From Acidimicrobiales bacterium (GTDB lineage Bacteria > Actinomycetota > Acidimicrobiia > Acidimicrobiales > RAAP-2), in the NCBI GenBank assembly GCA_017883135.1, contig JADGOE010000032.1, positions 1 through 33,962 of the forward strand: a stretch of DNA of 33,962 nucleotides, written 5' to 3'. Below are positions 7,262-16,250 of this stretch, in pieces. Numbering within the stretch: the stretch's first letter is position 1; every line of letters begins with the position of its first letter. A program made the translations under genes and the position numbers. A model generated the notes under the pieces. The model was not told the origin of the DNA, ran no database searches, and saw nothing but the letters and a program-made list of their open reading frames with translations.

Positions 7262-9102
7262 CAGCTCGCCTCCTCGAACAGTGCTTTGAGCTCATCGGGC
7301 ATCACCGGAACCGGTTCTGGGGTGACGGTGATCGACCGGACCGACGGAGTGCCCCCGACGCCGGCAGCGGCAGCTCCGGGGTCGGGGATCCTCTCCACGA
7401 AATTGACCGTCCCCATGTCGGCCTCGGGCTTCGGGTAGTCATTGCGTGTGTGGCCGCCACGACTCTCCTTCCGGTTGAGGGCACCCATGGCTGTGCATCG
7501 GGAGATGGTGAGCATCGAGGGGAGGTCGGTGGTCAGGTTCCATCCGGGGTTGTAGCGGAGCCCCCCGCTCAACGACACACGGCTTGCCCGCTCCTCGAGC
7601 ACCTCGATCTTGCCCAGCGCTTCCTCGAGTTCGGAACCGGTCCGGATGATGCCGACCAGGCTCTGCATGGTCTCTTGTAGATCCTGTTGGATGTCGTAGG
7701 GATTCTCGCCGCCCTCCCGATCGAACGGAGCGGTGGCTGCGGCAATGGCCGCATCGATCTGCGCGTGGTCGACGGTGACCGGTCCGTTCCGGCCCGAGGC
7801 GAATTCGCCGGCCCCGATTCCGGCACGGCGCCCGAACACCAACAGGTCGGAGAGGGAGTTGCCGCCGAGCCGGTTGGATCCGTGCATGCCCCCGGCCACC
7901 TCGCCGGCGGCAAACAGGCCGGCAACGGTCGTTGCCGTGGAGTCGGCCTCCACCCGGACGCCACCCATCACGTAGTGGCAGGTCGGGCCCACCTCCATCG
8001 GCTCGGTGGTGATGTCCACCCCGGCCAACTCCTTGAACTGGTGGTACATGGAGGGCAGGCGGCGCCGGATGTCCTCGGCCGTCCGCCGGGTGGCGATATC
8101 GAGGAAGACCCCGCCGTGAGGACTGCCCCGGCCGGCCTTGACCTCGCTGTTGATCGACCGGGCCACCTCGTCACGGGGGAGCAGCTCGGGCGGCCGGCGG
8201 CCGGCGGTGTGGTCGTCGTACCACTTGTCCGCTTCGTCCTCCGAGTCGGCGGTCTCGTCCTTGAACATCGGGGGGACGTAGTCGAACATGAAACGGTTGC
8301 CCTCCGAGTTGCGCAGGACGCCGCCGTCACCCCGGACCCCTTCGGTGACCAGGAGCCCGCGCACCGACAGGGGCCACACCATGCCGGTGGGATGGAACTG
8401 CACGCACTCCATGTCGATCAGGTCGGCTCCGGCCCACAGGGACATGGCATGCCCGTCGCCGGTGGACTCCCACGAGTTGGAGGTGTACATCCAGCTCTTC
8501 CCGATCCCGCCGGTGGCCACCACCACCGCCTTGGCTGTGAACGCCACGAACTCCCCCGAAGGCCGCCAGTAGCCGACCAGGCCCGAGACGGTGCCATTCG
8601 CGTCGTGGAGGAGGCGGAGCACCTTGAGCTCCATGAAGACCTCGATCCCGTCGGCCACGGCCTTCTGTTGCAGCGTCCGGATCAACTCGAGCCCGGTCCG
8701 GTCACCGACGTGTGCCAACCGGGCGAAGCGGTGGCCCCCGAAGTCGCGCTGGAGGATCAGCCCGTCCTTGGTCCGGTCGAACAGGGCACCCCATTCCTCG
8801 AGCTCGCGCACTCGATCGGGCGACTCTTGGGCATGGAGCTGGGCCATGCGCCAGTTGTTGAGCATCTTGCCGCCCCGCATGGTGTCGCGGAAGTGGACCT
8901 TCCAGTTGTCCTCGGGGTGGACGTTGCCGAGCGCGGCTGCGACGCCACCTTCGGCCATCACCGTGTGGGCCTTGCCCAACAGCGACTTGCACACCAACGC
9001 GGTGCGCAGCCCCATGGACCGCGCTTCGATCGCCGCCCGCAGGCCGGCACCGCCGGCACCGATGATGACGACGTCGAAATCGTGGGTCTCGTACTCAGCC
9101 AT
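7261..9102 (-). CDS. sdhA: Succinate dehydrogenase flavoprotein subunit (Sdh1 type)
   Basis: This subunit oxidises succinate to fumarate with covalently bound FAD in the TCA cycle and respiratory chain. The 613-residue product has the dinucleotide-binding N-terminus DVVIIGAGGAGLRAAIEA, the His of the FAD linkage in KAHTVMAEGGVAAA, VQFHPTG, and the active-site region HGSNRLGGNSLSDLLVFGRRAG. I use ATG at 9102 (AGAGGGG about 10 nt upstream) rather than the longer frame to 9171, which overlaps sdhC. It lies 16 bp after sdhC and overlaps sdhB by one base. Corresponds to Rv0248c of M. tuberculosis. Confidence 0.96.
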   Translation of the reverse strand: MAEYETHDFDVVIIGAGGAGLRAAIEARSMGLRTALVCKSLLGKAHTVMAEGGVAAALGNVHPEDNWKVHFRDTMRGGKMLNNWRMAQLHAQESPDRVRELEEWGALFDRTKDGLILQRDFGGHRFARLAHVGDRTGLELIRTLQQKAVADGIEVFMELKVLRLLHDANGTVSGLVGYWRPSGEFVAFTAKAVVVATGGIGKSWMYTSNSWESTGDGHAMSLWAGADLIDMECVQFHPTGMVWPLSVRGLLVTEGVRGDGGVLRNSEGNRFMFDYVPPMFKDETADSEDEADKWYDDHTAGRRPPELLPRDEVARSINSEVKAGRGSPHGGVFLDIATRRTAEDIRRRLPSMYHQFKELAGVDITTEPMEVGPTCHYVMGGVRVEADSTATTVAGLFAAGEVAGGMHGSNRLGGNSLSDLLVFGRRAGIGAGEFASGRNGPVTVDHAQIDAAIAAATAPFDREGGENPYDIQQDLQETMQSLVGIIRTGSELEEALGKIEVLEERASRVSLSGGLRYNPGWNLTTDLPSMLTISRCTAMGALNRKESRGGHTRNDYPKPEADMGTVNFVERIPDPGAAAAGVGGTPSVRSITVTPEPVPVMPDELKALFEEAS

Positions 9103-9118
9103 TGGTCCGATACCCCTC

Positions 9119-9943
9119 TTAGAAGTGGAAGCCGTAGTCGTGGATCGTCCCGCTGGCCACCAGCCGCACATAGAAGTCGGTGAAGGCGACGAAAAGCAGG
9201 CTCATCCATGCGAACAACATGTGCCGGGCATTGAGGGGGGTCAGGGCCTTCCAGATCCTGTGGCGAATGGGTGACCTGGAGAACTGCTTGACCCCACCGC
9301 CACACAGATGGCGGCACGCGTGGCAGCTGAGGGAGTATGCCCACAGGAGCAAGGCATTGAGCAACAGCACCGCGGTCCCCACACTGAACCCGATGCCGTT
9401 GCCCGGTTGCCGGAAGGCCACGAAGGCGTCGATGGTGAGGATCACGTTGAAGATAAGGCCGGCGTAGAAGAAGTACCGATGGATGTTCTGGAGGAGCAGG
9501 GGGAACCGCGTCTCGCCGCTGTAGGAGCCGTGCGCGTCGGATACAGCGCAGGCCGGCGGCGCCAACCAGAACGACCGGTAGTAGGCCTTGCGGTAGTAGT
9601 AGCAGGTCATCCGGAACCCGAGTGGGAAGATCAAGATGAGCAGGGCGGGGGAGATCGTCCACCAGGTGATGATCGTGCCTGGATGGCTGCCGGGCACACA
9701 GCTTTCGGTGAGGCACGGCGAGTAGAACGGTGAGATGAGATCGCGGTGGAGGGCCGCCCCTACGTAGTAGCTCTTGTTCACGAACGCCGCCCAGCTGGCG
9801 TAGGCGACGAACGCGGTCAGGACGGTCAACGTGACGACCTGTTGGATCCACCATCGGTCCTGGCGAAGGGTCGGGACGGTGGGACCGCCCCGCACTCCTC
9901 CCAGTACGACCGGTGTGGCTGTCGCTTCCTCCAAACTGGTCAC
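9119..9943 (-). CDS. sdhC: Succinate dehydrogenase membrane subunit with a Cys/His cluster motif (Sdh1 type)
   Basis: The 274-residue product has about five transmembrane helices and the size and place of the Rv0249c-type anchor. It passes electrons from SdhB to menaquinone. A striking motif is CHACRHLC (Cys207, His208, Cys210, His212, Cys214) at the end of a helix. From memory, the structure of M. smegmatis Sdh1 showed a membrane-embedded Rieske-type [2Fe-2S] cluster in SdhC, and this motif could supply its ligands; that link is inference. Start is GTG at 9943 with AGGGAG 7 nt upstream. It is the first gene of the sdhC-sdhA-sdhB(-SCP2) run and is divergent from the ATPase gene. Confidence 0.9.
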   Translation of the reverse strand: MTSLEEATATPVVLGGVRGGPTVPTLRQDRWWIQQVVTLTVLTAFVAYASWAAFVNKSYYVGAALHRDLISPFYSPCLTESCVPGSHPGTIITWWTISPALLILIFPLGFRMTCYYYRKAYYRSFWLAPPACAVSDAHGSYSGETRFPLLLQNIHRYFFYAGLIFNVILTIDAFVAFRQPGNGIGFSVGTAVLLLNALLLWAYSLSCHACRHLCGGGVKQFSRSPIRHRIWKALTPLNARHMLFAWMSLLFVAFTDFYVRLVASGTIHDYGFHF

Positions 9944-10108
9944 GTCGCTTCTCCCTCATTTGGCCTCGCGGGGCCACTTCGCGCGCGGGCCTGAGCACCC
10001 AGTCGTCGACGGACCATCATCTTTCCATTCTTGGGCCATAGTTGCGAAACAGGTGCCATCCGGCAGGTGCGGACGGGTTGTGGTGCTCCACCACGGGATC
10101 CTCCAGCG

Positions 10109-10114
10109 TAGGCT
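10109..10114 (+). promoter_or_regulatory. Putative -10 box TAGGCT for a leaderless ATPase gene
   Basis: TAGGCT ends 7 nt before the ATG at 10122, so transcription would start at about the A of the start codon. No ribosome binding site is seen. The same hexamer and spacing occur at 26950. No convincing -35 box. Confidence 0.55.
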
Positions 10115-10121
10115 CGGCTCC

Positions 10122-11642
10122 ATGACCATGCCGGACAGTTCCGATCACCCTGAAGCACCGCTGGGTGCCCTTGATCTCTCGACCAGGCTGACCCCGCCAC
10201 CGGACATCACGACGCTCGGACGGCTGCGCCAGGCGGGGTGGAGCTCGATTCCGGTGGCCGAGGAGATCCGGCGCAACGCCTCGGCCCGCATCGCCGCAGG
10301 TCAGCCCCTGGTCAGCGGCGTGCTGGGCTTCGAGGACACGGTGCTGCCCCAGCTGGAGAATGCGGTTCTGGCCGGTCACGACGTGATCCTCCTGGGGGAG
10401 CGTGGCCAGGCCAAGACCCGCATCATCCGCTCGATGGTCGGCTTGCTCGACGAATGGCTCCCGATCGTGGCCCACTCGGAGATCAACGACGACCCCTTCC
10501 ACCCGATCTCCCGGTTCGCAAAGGACCTGCTGGCCGAAGCCGGTGACGACCTGCCGGTGTCTTGGGCCCATCGCAGTGACCGGTATGGCGAGAAGCTGGC
10601 CACCCCCGACACGTCGATTGCCGATCTCATCGGAGAGGTGGACCCGATCCGGGTCGCCGAGGGTCGGTATCTCTCCGATGAGCTGACCATCCACTACGGG
10701 CTGGTCCCACGCCTCAATCGGGGCATCTTCGCCGTGAACGAGCTTCCCGACCTGGCCGAGCGCATCCAGGTCGGCCTGCTCAACGTCCTGGAGGAACGGG
10801 ACGTGCAGATCCGCGGCCACAGGGTCCGTCTGCCGCTCGACATCGTGCTGGTGGCCACAGCGAATCCGGAGGACTACACCAATCGCGGCCGGATCATCAC
10901 CCCACTGAAGGACCGGTTCGGTGCGCAGATCCGCACCCACTACCCGCCCGATGCCGCCACCGAGTTGAGGATCGCCGAGTCGGAGGCCCACCTTCCGGGC
11001 CGGTCGGACGTCGGTCGTGCCGGAGGTGGCGCCAACGGCATTTCGGGAAGGCCGGGGGTCGTGATGCCCGAGTTCATGGCCGAGGTCGTGGCCGAGCTGA
11101 GCCAGTTGGCCCGCGAGAGCCCACACGTCAATCAACGCTCCGGCGTGTCGGTGCGTCTGACTATCGCCAATTACGAGACATTGGTGGCCAACGCCACCCG
11201 CCGCGCGCTCCGCAACGGAGAGTCCGAGGCGGTGCCTCGGATATCGGACCTCCAGTCGCTGATCTCTTCGACCCAGGGGAAGGTGGAGATCGAGTCACTC
11301 GAAGAGGGGCGGGAGGAGACCATCCTGTCGCACCTGGTGTCGGCGGCTGTGTTGCTTGTGTTTCGCCGGCGGGTGGTCTTTGCCGATCCCCAGGCGGTGG
11401 TCGGGGCGTTCACCGCCGATACCGTCGTGCATGCCGGTGACGACCTGCCGGCTTCGGCCTACGAGGGCATCCTGGTCCAATTGCCGGCCTTGTCGGCCCC
11501 GGTACTCGCATTGACCCGCGGATCCGAGGACCCCGGTGTGGTGTCCAGCGCCGTCGAGTTCCTGTTGGAGGGATTGCACCTCACCAAACGCCTGAACAAG
11601 GAGGCAGCAGGCGCCCGGGCAACCTATCGGGGCCGAGGATGA
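10122..11642 (+). CDS. MoxR/ChlI-like AAA+ ATPase
   Basis: A 506-residue ATPase of the group resembling magnesium chelatase subunit I. The AAA core holds GERGQAKT (residues 92-99) as a Walker A variant with Ala where Gly is usual, a Walker B variant VNELPDL (Asn206-Glu207 in place of Asp-Glu), then LLNVLEERDVQIRG, sensor-1-like VATANPEDYTNRGR and PLKDRFGAQIRTHYP. The C-terminal ~150 residues are alpha-helical. It overlaps the following VWA gene by 4 bp (ATGA), as such pairs usually do: the ATPase is thought to remodel a target recognised through the VWA partner. Closest remembered counterpart is Rv0958 of M. tuberculosis. Not likely a true chlorophyll enzyme, as no other such genes are present. 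The start at 10122 is backed by the leaderless promoter. Confidence 0.88.
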   Translation: MTMPDSSDHPEAPLGALDLSTRLTPPPDITTLGRLRQAGWSSIPVAEEIRRNASARIAAGQPLVSGVLGFEDTVLPQLENAVLAGHDVILLGERGQAKTRIIRSMVGLLDEWLPIVAHSEINDDPFHPISRFAKDLLAEAGDDLPVSWAHRSDRYGEKLATPDTSIADLIGEVDPIRVAEGRYLSDELTIHYGLVPRLNRGIFAVNELPDLAERIQVGLLNVLEERDVQIRGHRVRLPLDIVLVATANPEDYTNRGRIITPLKDRFGAQIRTHYPPDAATELRIAESEAHLPGRSDVGRAGGGANGISGRPGVVMPEFMAEVVAELSQLARESPHVNQRSGVSVRLTIANYETLVANATRRALRNGESEAVPRISDLQSLISSTQGKVEIESLEEGREETILSHLVSAAVLLVFRRRVVFADPQAVVGAFTADTVVHAGDDLPASAYEGILVQLPALSAPVLALTRGSEDPGVVSSAVEFLLEGLHLTKRLNKEAAGARATYRGRG

Positions 11643-13672
11643 CCTGGCGTTTCGACTACCGCCGATGGGACGGAACCCAGGACTCGTCGGTCGACGACAC
11701 CGACGCGGTCCTCTCGCAGTTGACCGACGACCTGCTGGCCAACGGCGACCTCCACGAGGCGCTCCAGCGGATGCTCAACCGGGGCTGGCAGACGCCCGAC
11801 GGCGAGCAGGTGCAGGGGCTCCGCGATCTGCTGGACCAGCTGCGCCTCGAACGGGAGGAGCAGCTGGAGCGCGGTGACCTCGGTGGGGCCTACCGCGAGG
11901 TGGCTGCAGAGCTGCAGCAGGTGCTGGCAGAGGAGCGCACCGGCATCGAGCAGCTCCAGGCCGATGCCCAGGCCTCGGGTGACCAGCGCCGGCGTGAGGT
12001 CACCGACGAAGTTGCCGTCGAACGGCGCATGCAGCTCGATCTGTTGCCGAGCGACCTGGCGGGTACCGTGCGCGGGCTGCAGCAGTACGAGTTCGTCTCC
12101 TCGGAGGCCCGCCAACACTTCGAAGAGTTGGTCGAGCGCCTGCGGGAGGAGGTCGCCCGGACCTACTTCGAACAGATGTCCGACGCACTGTCCGACCCCG
12201 ACCCGGCCCAGCTCGAGCGCCTGCGGGAGGCCTTCGACGGGTTGAACCGAATGGTCGAGCAGCGTGAGGCCGGCGAGCCCATCGACCCCAGCTTCGAGTC
12301 GTTCATGGAGCAGTTCGGCGATCTGTTCCCGGGCCATCCGTCCACCCTCGACGAGTTGCTCGAACAGTTGGCGGCCCGCATGGCGGCAGCCCAGGCGATG
12401 TGGAATTCAATGTTACCCGAGCAGCGGGCACAGCTCCAGGGCCTGGCCGAGTCCCTTCTGGAGGATCTCGACCTGCGGTGGCAGGTGGACCGGTTGGCCG
12501 GCAACCTGCAAAAAGCGTTCCCCCAAGCCGGATGGGAGCAGCGCTTCCGCTTCAGCGGTGACCAACCGATGGGCATGGGCGAGGGAGCCGATGCGGCGGG
12601 ACGCCTCCGCGACCTCGACGACCTCGAGGCGTATCTCCGTGCCGCGAATTCGCCGGCGGCGCTGGCGGAGGTCGACCTCGACAAGGTGGCCCGCAACCTG
12701 GGCGAGGATGCCGCTCGGTCTCTTGATCGGCTTGCCAAGCTGGCTAAGCAGTTGAGCGATGCCGGCCTCATCGACCAGCGAGAGGGGCGCTTCGAGCTCA
12801 CCCCGAAAGGCATCCGACGCATCGGCCAACAGGCGCTCTCGGATCTCTTCTCGCAGCTGACCAAGGACAGGGTGGGAAGCCATGCCACCACCTGGGTGGG
12901 AACCGGGCATGACCGGGAGGAGACCACCAAGCCATACGAGTTCGGTGATCCGTTCAATCTCGATCTGTCCCGCACGGTGCACAACGCGGTCCGCAGGGCC
13001 GGCAGTGGAGTCCCGGTGCGACTCCACCCGGACGACTTCGAAGTGATCGAGACCGAGGCGCTGGCGCGGTCAGCCACCGTGCTGCTCCTCGACCTGTCCC
13101 TGTCCATGCCGATGCGGGACAACTTCGTCCCCGCCAAAAAAATGGCGATGGCGCTCCACATGCTGATCGCGTCGCAATTCCCCCGGGACTACCTGGGCCT
13201 CGTCGGGTTCTCCGAGGTGGCCCGGGTGATCGAGCCCGAGGACCTGCCCACCGTGAGCTGGGACTATGTCTACGGGACCAACCTGCAGCACGGACTGATC
13301 CTGGCCCGCAAGATGCTGGCCCACCAGCCCGGCACCAAGCAGATCATTCTGGTCACCGACGGCGAGCCGACCGCCCACATCGTTCCCTCCGACGGGGGGG
13401 TCGGCTACGACGTGTTCTTCAACTACCCGCCGGTCCCCGAAACGCTCGAGGTCACCCTGGCCGAGGTCATGCGGTGCACCAAGGCCGGCATCACCATCAA
13501 CACCTTTCTGCTCGATCCCGACCGCAGCCTCCGAGGCTTCGTGGAGCAGCTGGCCCGGATCAATCGTGGCCGGACGTTCGCCACCTCACCGGGCGAGCTC
13601 GGCGACTACGTGCTGGTCGATTTCTTGAAGCACAAGACGACCCACCGGACCCGCGGCCGCCGCGCCGGCTGA
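11639..13672 (+). CDS. VWA-domain protein, partner of the MoxR-like ATPase
   Basis: 677 residues. The N-terminal two thirds are helical, charged and Glu/Leu/Gln-rich (coiled-coil-like) with a winged-helix-like stretch near residues 365-400 (LSDAGLIDQREGRFELTPKG). The C-terminal von Willebrand A domain (about 475-665) has an intact MIDAS: DLSLS at 485-489, the later Asp in VTDGEPT (Asp574), and GTNLQHGLILARKML between. It is a cytoplasmic protein, as no signal or helix is seen. Overlap of start and stop (ATGA) with the ATPase gene shows translational coupling. Size and arrangement match Rv0959 of M. tuberculosis. The client of the pair is unknown. Confidence 0.88.
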   Translation: MTWRFDYRRWDGTQDSSVDDTDAVLSQLTDDLLANGDLHEALQRMLNRGWQTPDGEQVQGLRDLLDQLRLEREEQLERGDLGGAYREVAAELQQVLAEERTGIEQLQADAQASGDQRRREVTDEVAVERRMQLDLLPSDLAGTVRGLQQYEFVSSEARQHFEELVERLREEVARTYFEQMSDALSDPDPAQLERLREAFDGLNRMVEQREAGEPIDPSFESFMEQFGDLFPGHPSTLDELLEQLAARMAAAQAMWNSMLPEQRAQLQGLAESLLEDLDLRWQVDRLAGNLQKAFPQAGWEQRFRFSGDQPMGMGEGADAAGRLRDLDDLEAYLRAANSPAALAEVDLDKVARNLGEDAARSLDRLAKLAKQLSDAGLIDQREGRFELTPKGIRRIGQQALSDLFSQLTKDRVGSHATTWVGTGHDREETTKPYEFGDPFNLDLSRTVHNAVRRAGSGVPVRLHPDDFEVIETEALARSATVLLLDLSLSMPMRDNFVPAKKMAMALHMLIASQFPRDYLGLVGFSEVARVIEPEDLPTVSWDYVYGTNLQHGLILARKMLAHQPGTKQIILVTDGEPTAHIVPSDGGVGYDVFFNYPPVPETLEVTLAEVMRCTKAGITINTFLLDPDRSLRGFVEQLARINRGRTFATSPGELGDYVLVDFLKHKTTHRTRGRRAG

Positions 13673-13881
13673 CGGCGCCACACCGCTGGGGGATCGAGTC
13701 GGATCGCCCCAGGGCGACCTTCCTCCGAGCATCTGAAGCGGTCAAACTCGAGGTCGGGTTGGAAGGTCGAGAGCTAGCCCCGCCAAGGCGAGAATCGACT
13801 TCGCCGGCCAACGACCTTCAAGTTTGGAGAACAACGGGACGACAACAGTCCTACAAGCTGCGCGAGCGCCAGGAGACCGGA

Positions 13882-13926
13882 ATGTCGAATTCCGTCGCGT
13901 CACGATCCCAATTTCAGAGCCGATGA
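13882..13926 (+). CDS. Possible 14-codon leader peptide upstream of the GGDEF-EAL gene
   Basis: ATG at 13882 has AGGAG at 13871-13875 and encodes MSNSVASRSQFQSR. Its TGA (13924-13926) overlaps an ATG at 13923 that is in frame with the downstream cyclic-di-GMP gene (ATGA), the classic form of translational coupling. The downstream ATG has no ribosome binding site of its own. It could be chance in 45 bp. Confidence 0.4.
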   Translation: MSNSVASRSQFQSR

Positions 13927-16205
13927 AGCCGGGGATGATGGCGATGCCGGAATCCGGCACCAAGGCGGAAGCCCCACGCTCCAGGCTGAATCCAACCCTC
14001 TTGGCGTACCTGATCGGACCCGTCGCGCTGGTGGCCATCGTGGCCCTGATGCGATTCGGGGTTGTCGTGCGCGAGCCGCTGTGGCTGTGGCTGGCTGTCT
14101 TCGCCGCGGTTCCGGTCACCAGTCTCGTGATGGACAACCTCTATGATCGTAGACCTTCCCTGCTGCGCCTGAATGCACGTGTTGCCGTGCAGGCTGCCGG
14201 TGTGACGACGGTCATCTACCTCAGCGGATGGGGACCGGTGCTGTCTGGGGCGTTTGCGTTCCTTGCCCTCGAGAACATCGCACACGCCGGATCGCGGGCG
14301 TGGCGGATCACGGCGTTCTGGAGCCTGATGGGCATTGCTGTCGGCCAGGTGGCGATTTGGCAAGGGCTGGCACCGTCGATCCTGTCTGCGTCACAAGCCA
14401 ATGCGATGGCGCTGATGGGAGCATTCGTCTTGTTCTTCATCATCCGCATGGCAGGTGCGACCATGGAGCAGAAGGAGGACGCGGAGTCCTCGATGCGGTT
14501 GAGCGAGGACCGCTTCCGCTCCCTGATCCAGAACTCCTCCGACACCACCCTCGTCGTCGACGACGAGGGATTCTGCACTTTCGTCAGCCCCGCGGTCACC
14601 CAACTGTTGGGACTGGACCCGGGCGATCTGGTCGGCCGCCGATCCACCGACTTCATCCACCCTGACGACCAAGACCGCGTAAGGCTTCAACTCGGGTCCG
14701 AGTTCCACGCCACACCTGGGACCGTTCTCATCCAGTATCGCATGAAGCGGAGCGAAGGCGGATGGCGCGATGTGGAGGCCGTTGTCACCAACCAGCTCGA
14801 CCGACCATCGATCGCGGGCTACGTCGCCAACATCCGTGACATCACCGAACGCAAGGAGTTCGAAGCGCTCTTGGCCCACCGAGCCCTTCACGATCCACTC
14901 ACCGGCCTGGCAAACCGGCAACTCATACTGGACCGGGCCGAGCAGATGCTGGTCCGATCGCGGCGAACCTGTGATCCGGTTGCTGCCTACTTCATCGATC
15001 TCGACAACTTCAAGGACGCGAATGACTCGTTGGGCCACGAAGCCGGCGACAAGCTCCTCCAAGCAGTTGCCGGTCGACTCGTCGCGATGTTGCGTGCGAG
15101 CGACACCGTCGGGCGTCTGGGAGGCGACGAGTTCGTGATTCTCGCAGAAGGCGTTTCCCTGGCCTCGGGGTCGACATTGGTGGCCGAACGGATCCGAGAG
15201 GTACTGCGCAATCCCTTCTGCATCGAGGGATACGAAGGACTGCCGATCACGGTCACCGCGAGCATCGGCATCGCATCTGGAGACAGGCCGTCGGCCCAGG
15301 AACTCCTCCGTGATGCAGACATTGCACTCTATCGGGCAAAGGCGGCCGGTCGAGGCTGCTCTGTGCTGTTCGAGCCTGCGATGCAGTCCGCAGCCCATGA
15401 TCGCATCGAGCTGAAATCAGAACTTGACTCAGCCTTGGCCAACGATCAGTTCTTCCTTCTCTACCAACCTATCTTCGACCTCGAAAGCGTTCGGATCCGG
15501 GGGGTCGAGGCCCTGATCCGTTGGCGACACCCGACTCGGGGCGTGTTGCCTCCGGACCTGTTCATTCCGGTCCTCGAGGACAGCGGGATGATCGTCGATG
15601 TCGGTCGGTGGGTGTTGGATCAAGCCTGTGCTCAGGCTGCCTCGTGGTATGACCAAGGCTTCCGGATGACGATGTCGGTGAACGTCTCGATGCGGCAGCT
15701 CGAGTCGGACGCGCTTGTTGATGACGTTCGACGGGCGCTCACCGAGAGCCATCTCGCACCGAGTTCACTGATCATCGAAGTCACCGAGTCGTCGCTCATG
15801 CGGGATGCCAACGCTACGGTGACGCGCCTCAACAGGCTCAAGGAGATCGGAGTGCTGATCGCCATCGATGACTTCGGCACCGGCTACTCGTCCCTGGCCT
15901 ACCTGCGCCAATTTCCGGTCGATGTGCTCAAGATCGACCGCTCGTTCGTCGCGACGATGGATGGGGCGCCGGAGTCGAACGCCCTCATCCACACGTTGGT
16001 CGAGCTGGGCCGAACGCTTGGGCTCGAGACCCTGGCGGAAGGAATCGCAGAGAGCTCGCAGCTGGACGGTCTGCGAAACGAGCTCTGCGACAGGGGGCAG
16101 GGGTTCATCTTCTCGCGGCCGGTGGAGCCCGAGGCAATCGAAGCGTTCCTCTTCCAGTCCGACGCCGAAGGCTCTCTCGGCCGGGCGGGGTCGGTTCGGA
16201 GCTGA
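13923..16205 (+). CDS. Membrane PAS-GGDEF-EAL cyclic-di-GMP signalling protein
   Basis: 760 residues from ATG 13923. Order: about five or six transmembrane helices (residues ~26-185), a PAS domain (~195-310, ending NIRDITERKEFE), a GGDEF domain with intact GGDEF (400-404) and an RxxD inhibitory site (Arg391-Asp394), then an EAL domain with GVEALIRW (EAL at 529-531), VTESSLM and DDFGTGYSSL. Both the diguanylate cyclase and phosphodiesterase signatures are intact, so it may make or degrade cyclic-di-GMP, or switch between the two in response to the PAS/membrane input. A TTG at 13824 would add 33 residues, but the ATG is favoured by its overlap with the small upstream frame. It converges with adenosine deaminase. 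Targets are not in the window. Confidence 0.92.
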   Translation: MKPGMMAMPESGTKAEAPRSRLNPTLLAYLIGPVALVAIVALMRFGVVVREPLWLWLAVFAAVPVTSLVMDNLYDRRPSLLRLNARVAVQAAGVTTVIYLSGWGPVLSGAFAFLALENIAHAGSRAWRITAFWSLMGIAVGQVAIWQGLAPSILSASQANAMALMGAFVLFFIIRMAGATMEQKEDAESSMRLSEDRFRSLIQNSSDTTLVVDDEGFCTFVSPAVTQLLGLDPGDLVGRRSTDFIHPDDQDRVRLQLGSEFHATPGTVLIQYRMKRSEGGWRDVEAVVTNQLDRPSIAGYVANIRDITERKEFEALLAHRALHDPLTGLANRQLILDRAEQMLVRSRRTCDPVAAYFIDLDNFKDANDSLGHEAGDKLLQAVAGRLVAMLRASDTVGRLGGDEFVILAEGVSLASGSTLVAERIREVLRNPFCIEGYEGLPITVTASIGIASGDRPSAQELLRDADIALYRAKAAGRGCSVLFEPAMQSAAHDRIELKSELDSALANDQFFLLYQPIFDLESVRIRGVEALIRWRHPTRGVLPPDLFIPVLEDSGMIVDVGRWVLDQACAQAASWYDQGFRMTMSVNVSMRQLESDALVDDVRRALTESHLAPSSLIIEVTESSLMRDANATVTRLNRLKEIGVLIAIDDFGTGYSSLAYLRQFPVDVLKIDRSFVATMDGAPESNALIHTLVELGRTLGLETLAEGIAESSQLDGLRNELCDRGQGFIFSRPVEPEAIEAFLFQSDAEGSLGRAGSVRS

Positions 16206-16223
16206 TCGCGACAGTCGGGATGC

Positions 16224-16243
16224 CCCGACCACCGGTCGTCGGG
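16224..16243. terminator. Palindrome between convergent genes, possible bidirectional terminator
   Basis: cccgaccaccggtcgtcggg has 10-bp arms with one mismatch and lies between the converging GGDEF-EAL and adenosine deaminase genes. There is no T run, so termination is only suggested by position. Confidence 0.35.
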
Positions 16244-16250
16244 CGTCGGC

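Noticed and set aside
6020-7438. 472-codon plus-strand frame
   Set aside because: It runs antisense across the SCP2-like gene, sdhB and the end of sdhA, all of which have clear motifs.
7687-9183. 498-codon open frame on the plus strand
   Set aside because: It is antisense to sdhA; long shadow frames are expected opposite high-GC genes, and the product is His/Gly/Val-rich with no family pattern.
12163-13161. 332-codon minus-strand frame
   Set aside because: Antisense to the VWA gene; Ser/Arg-rich shadow.
13655-13680. GCGCCG/CGGCGC pair at the end of the VWA gene as a terminator
   Set aside because: Only six pairs, overlapping the stop codon and without a T run; too common in DNA of this GC content.
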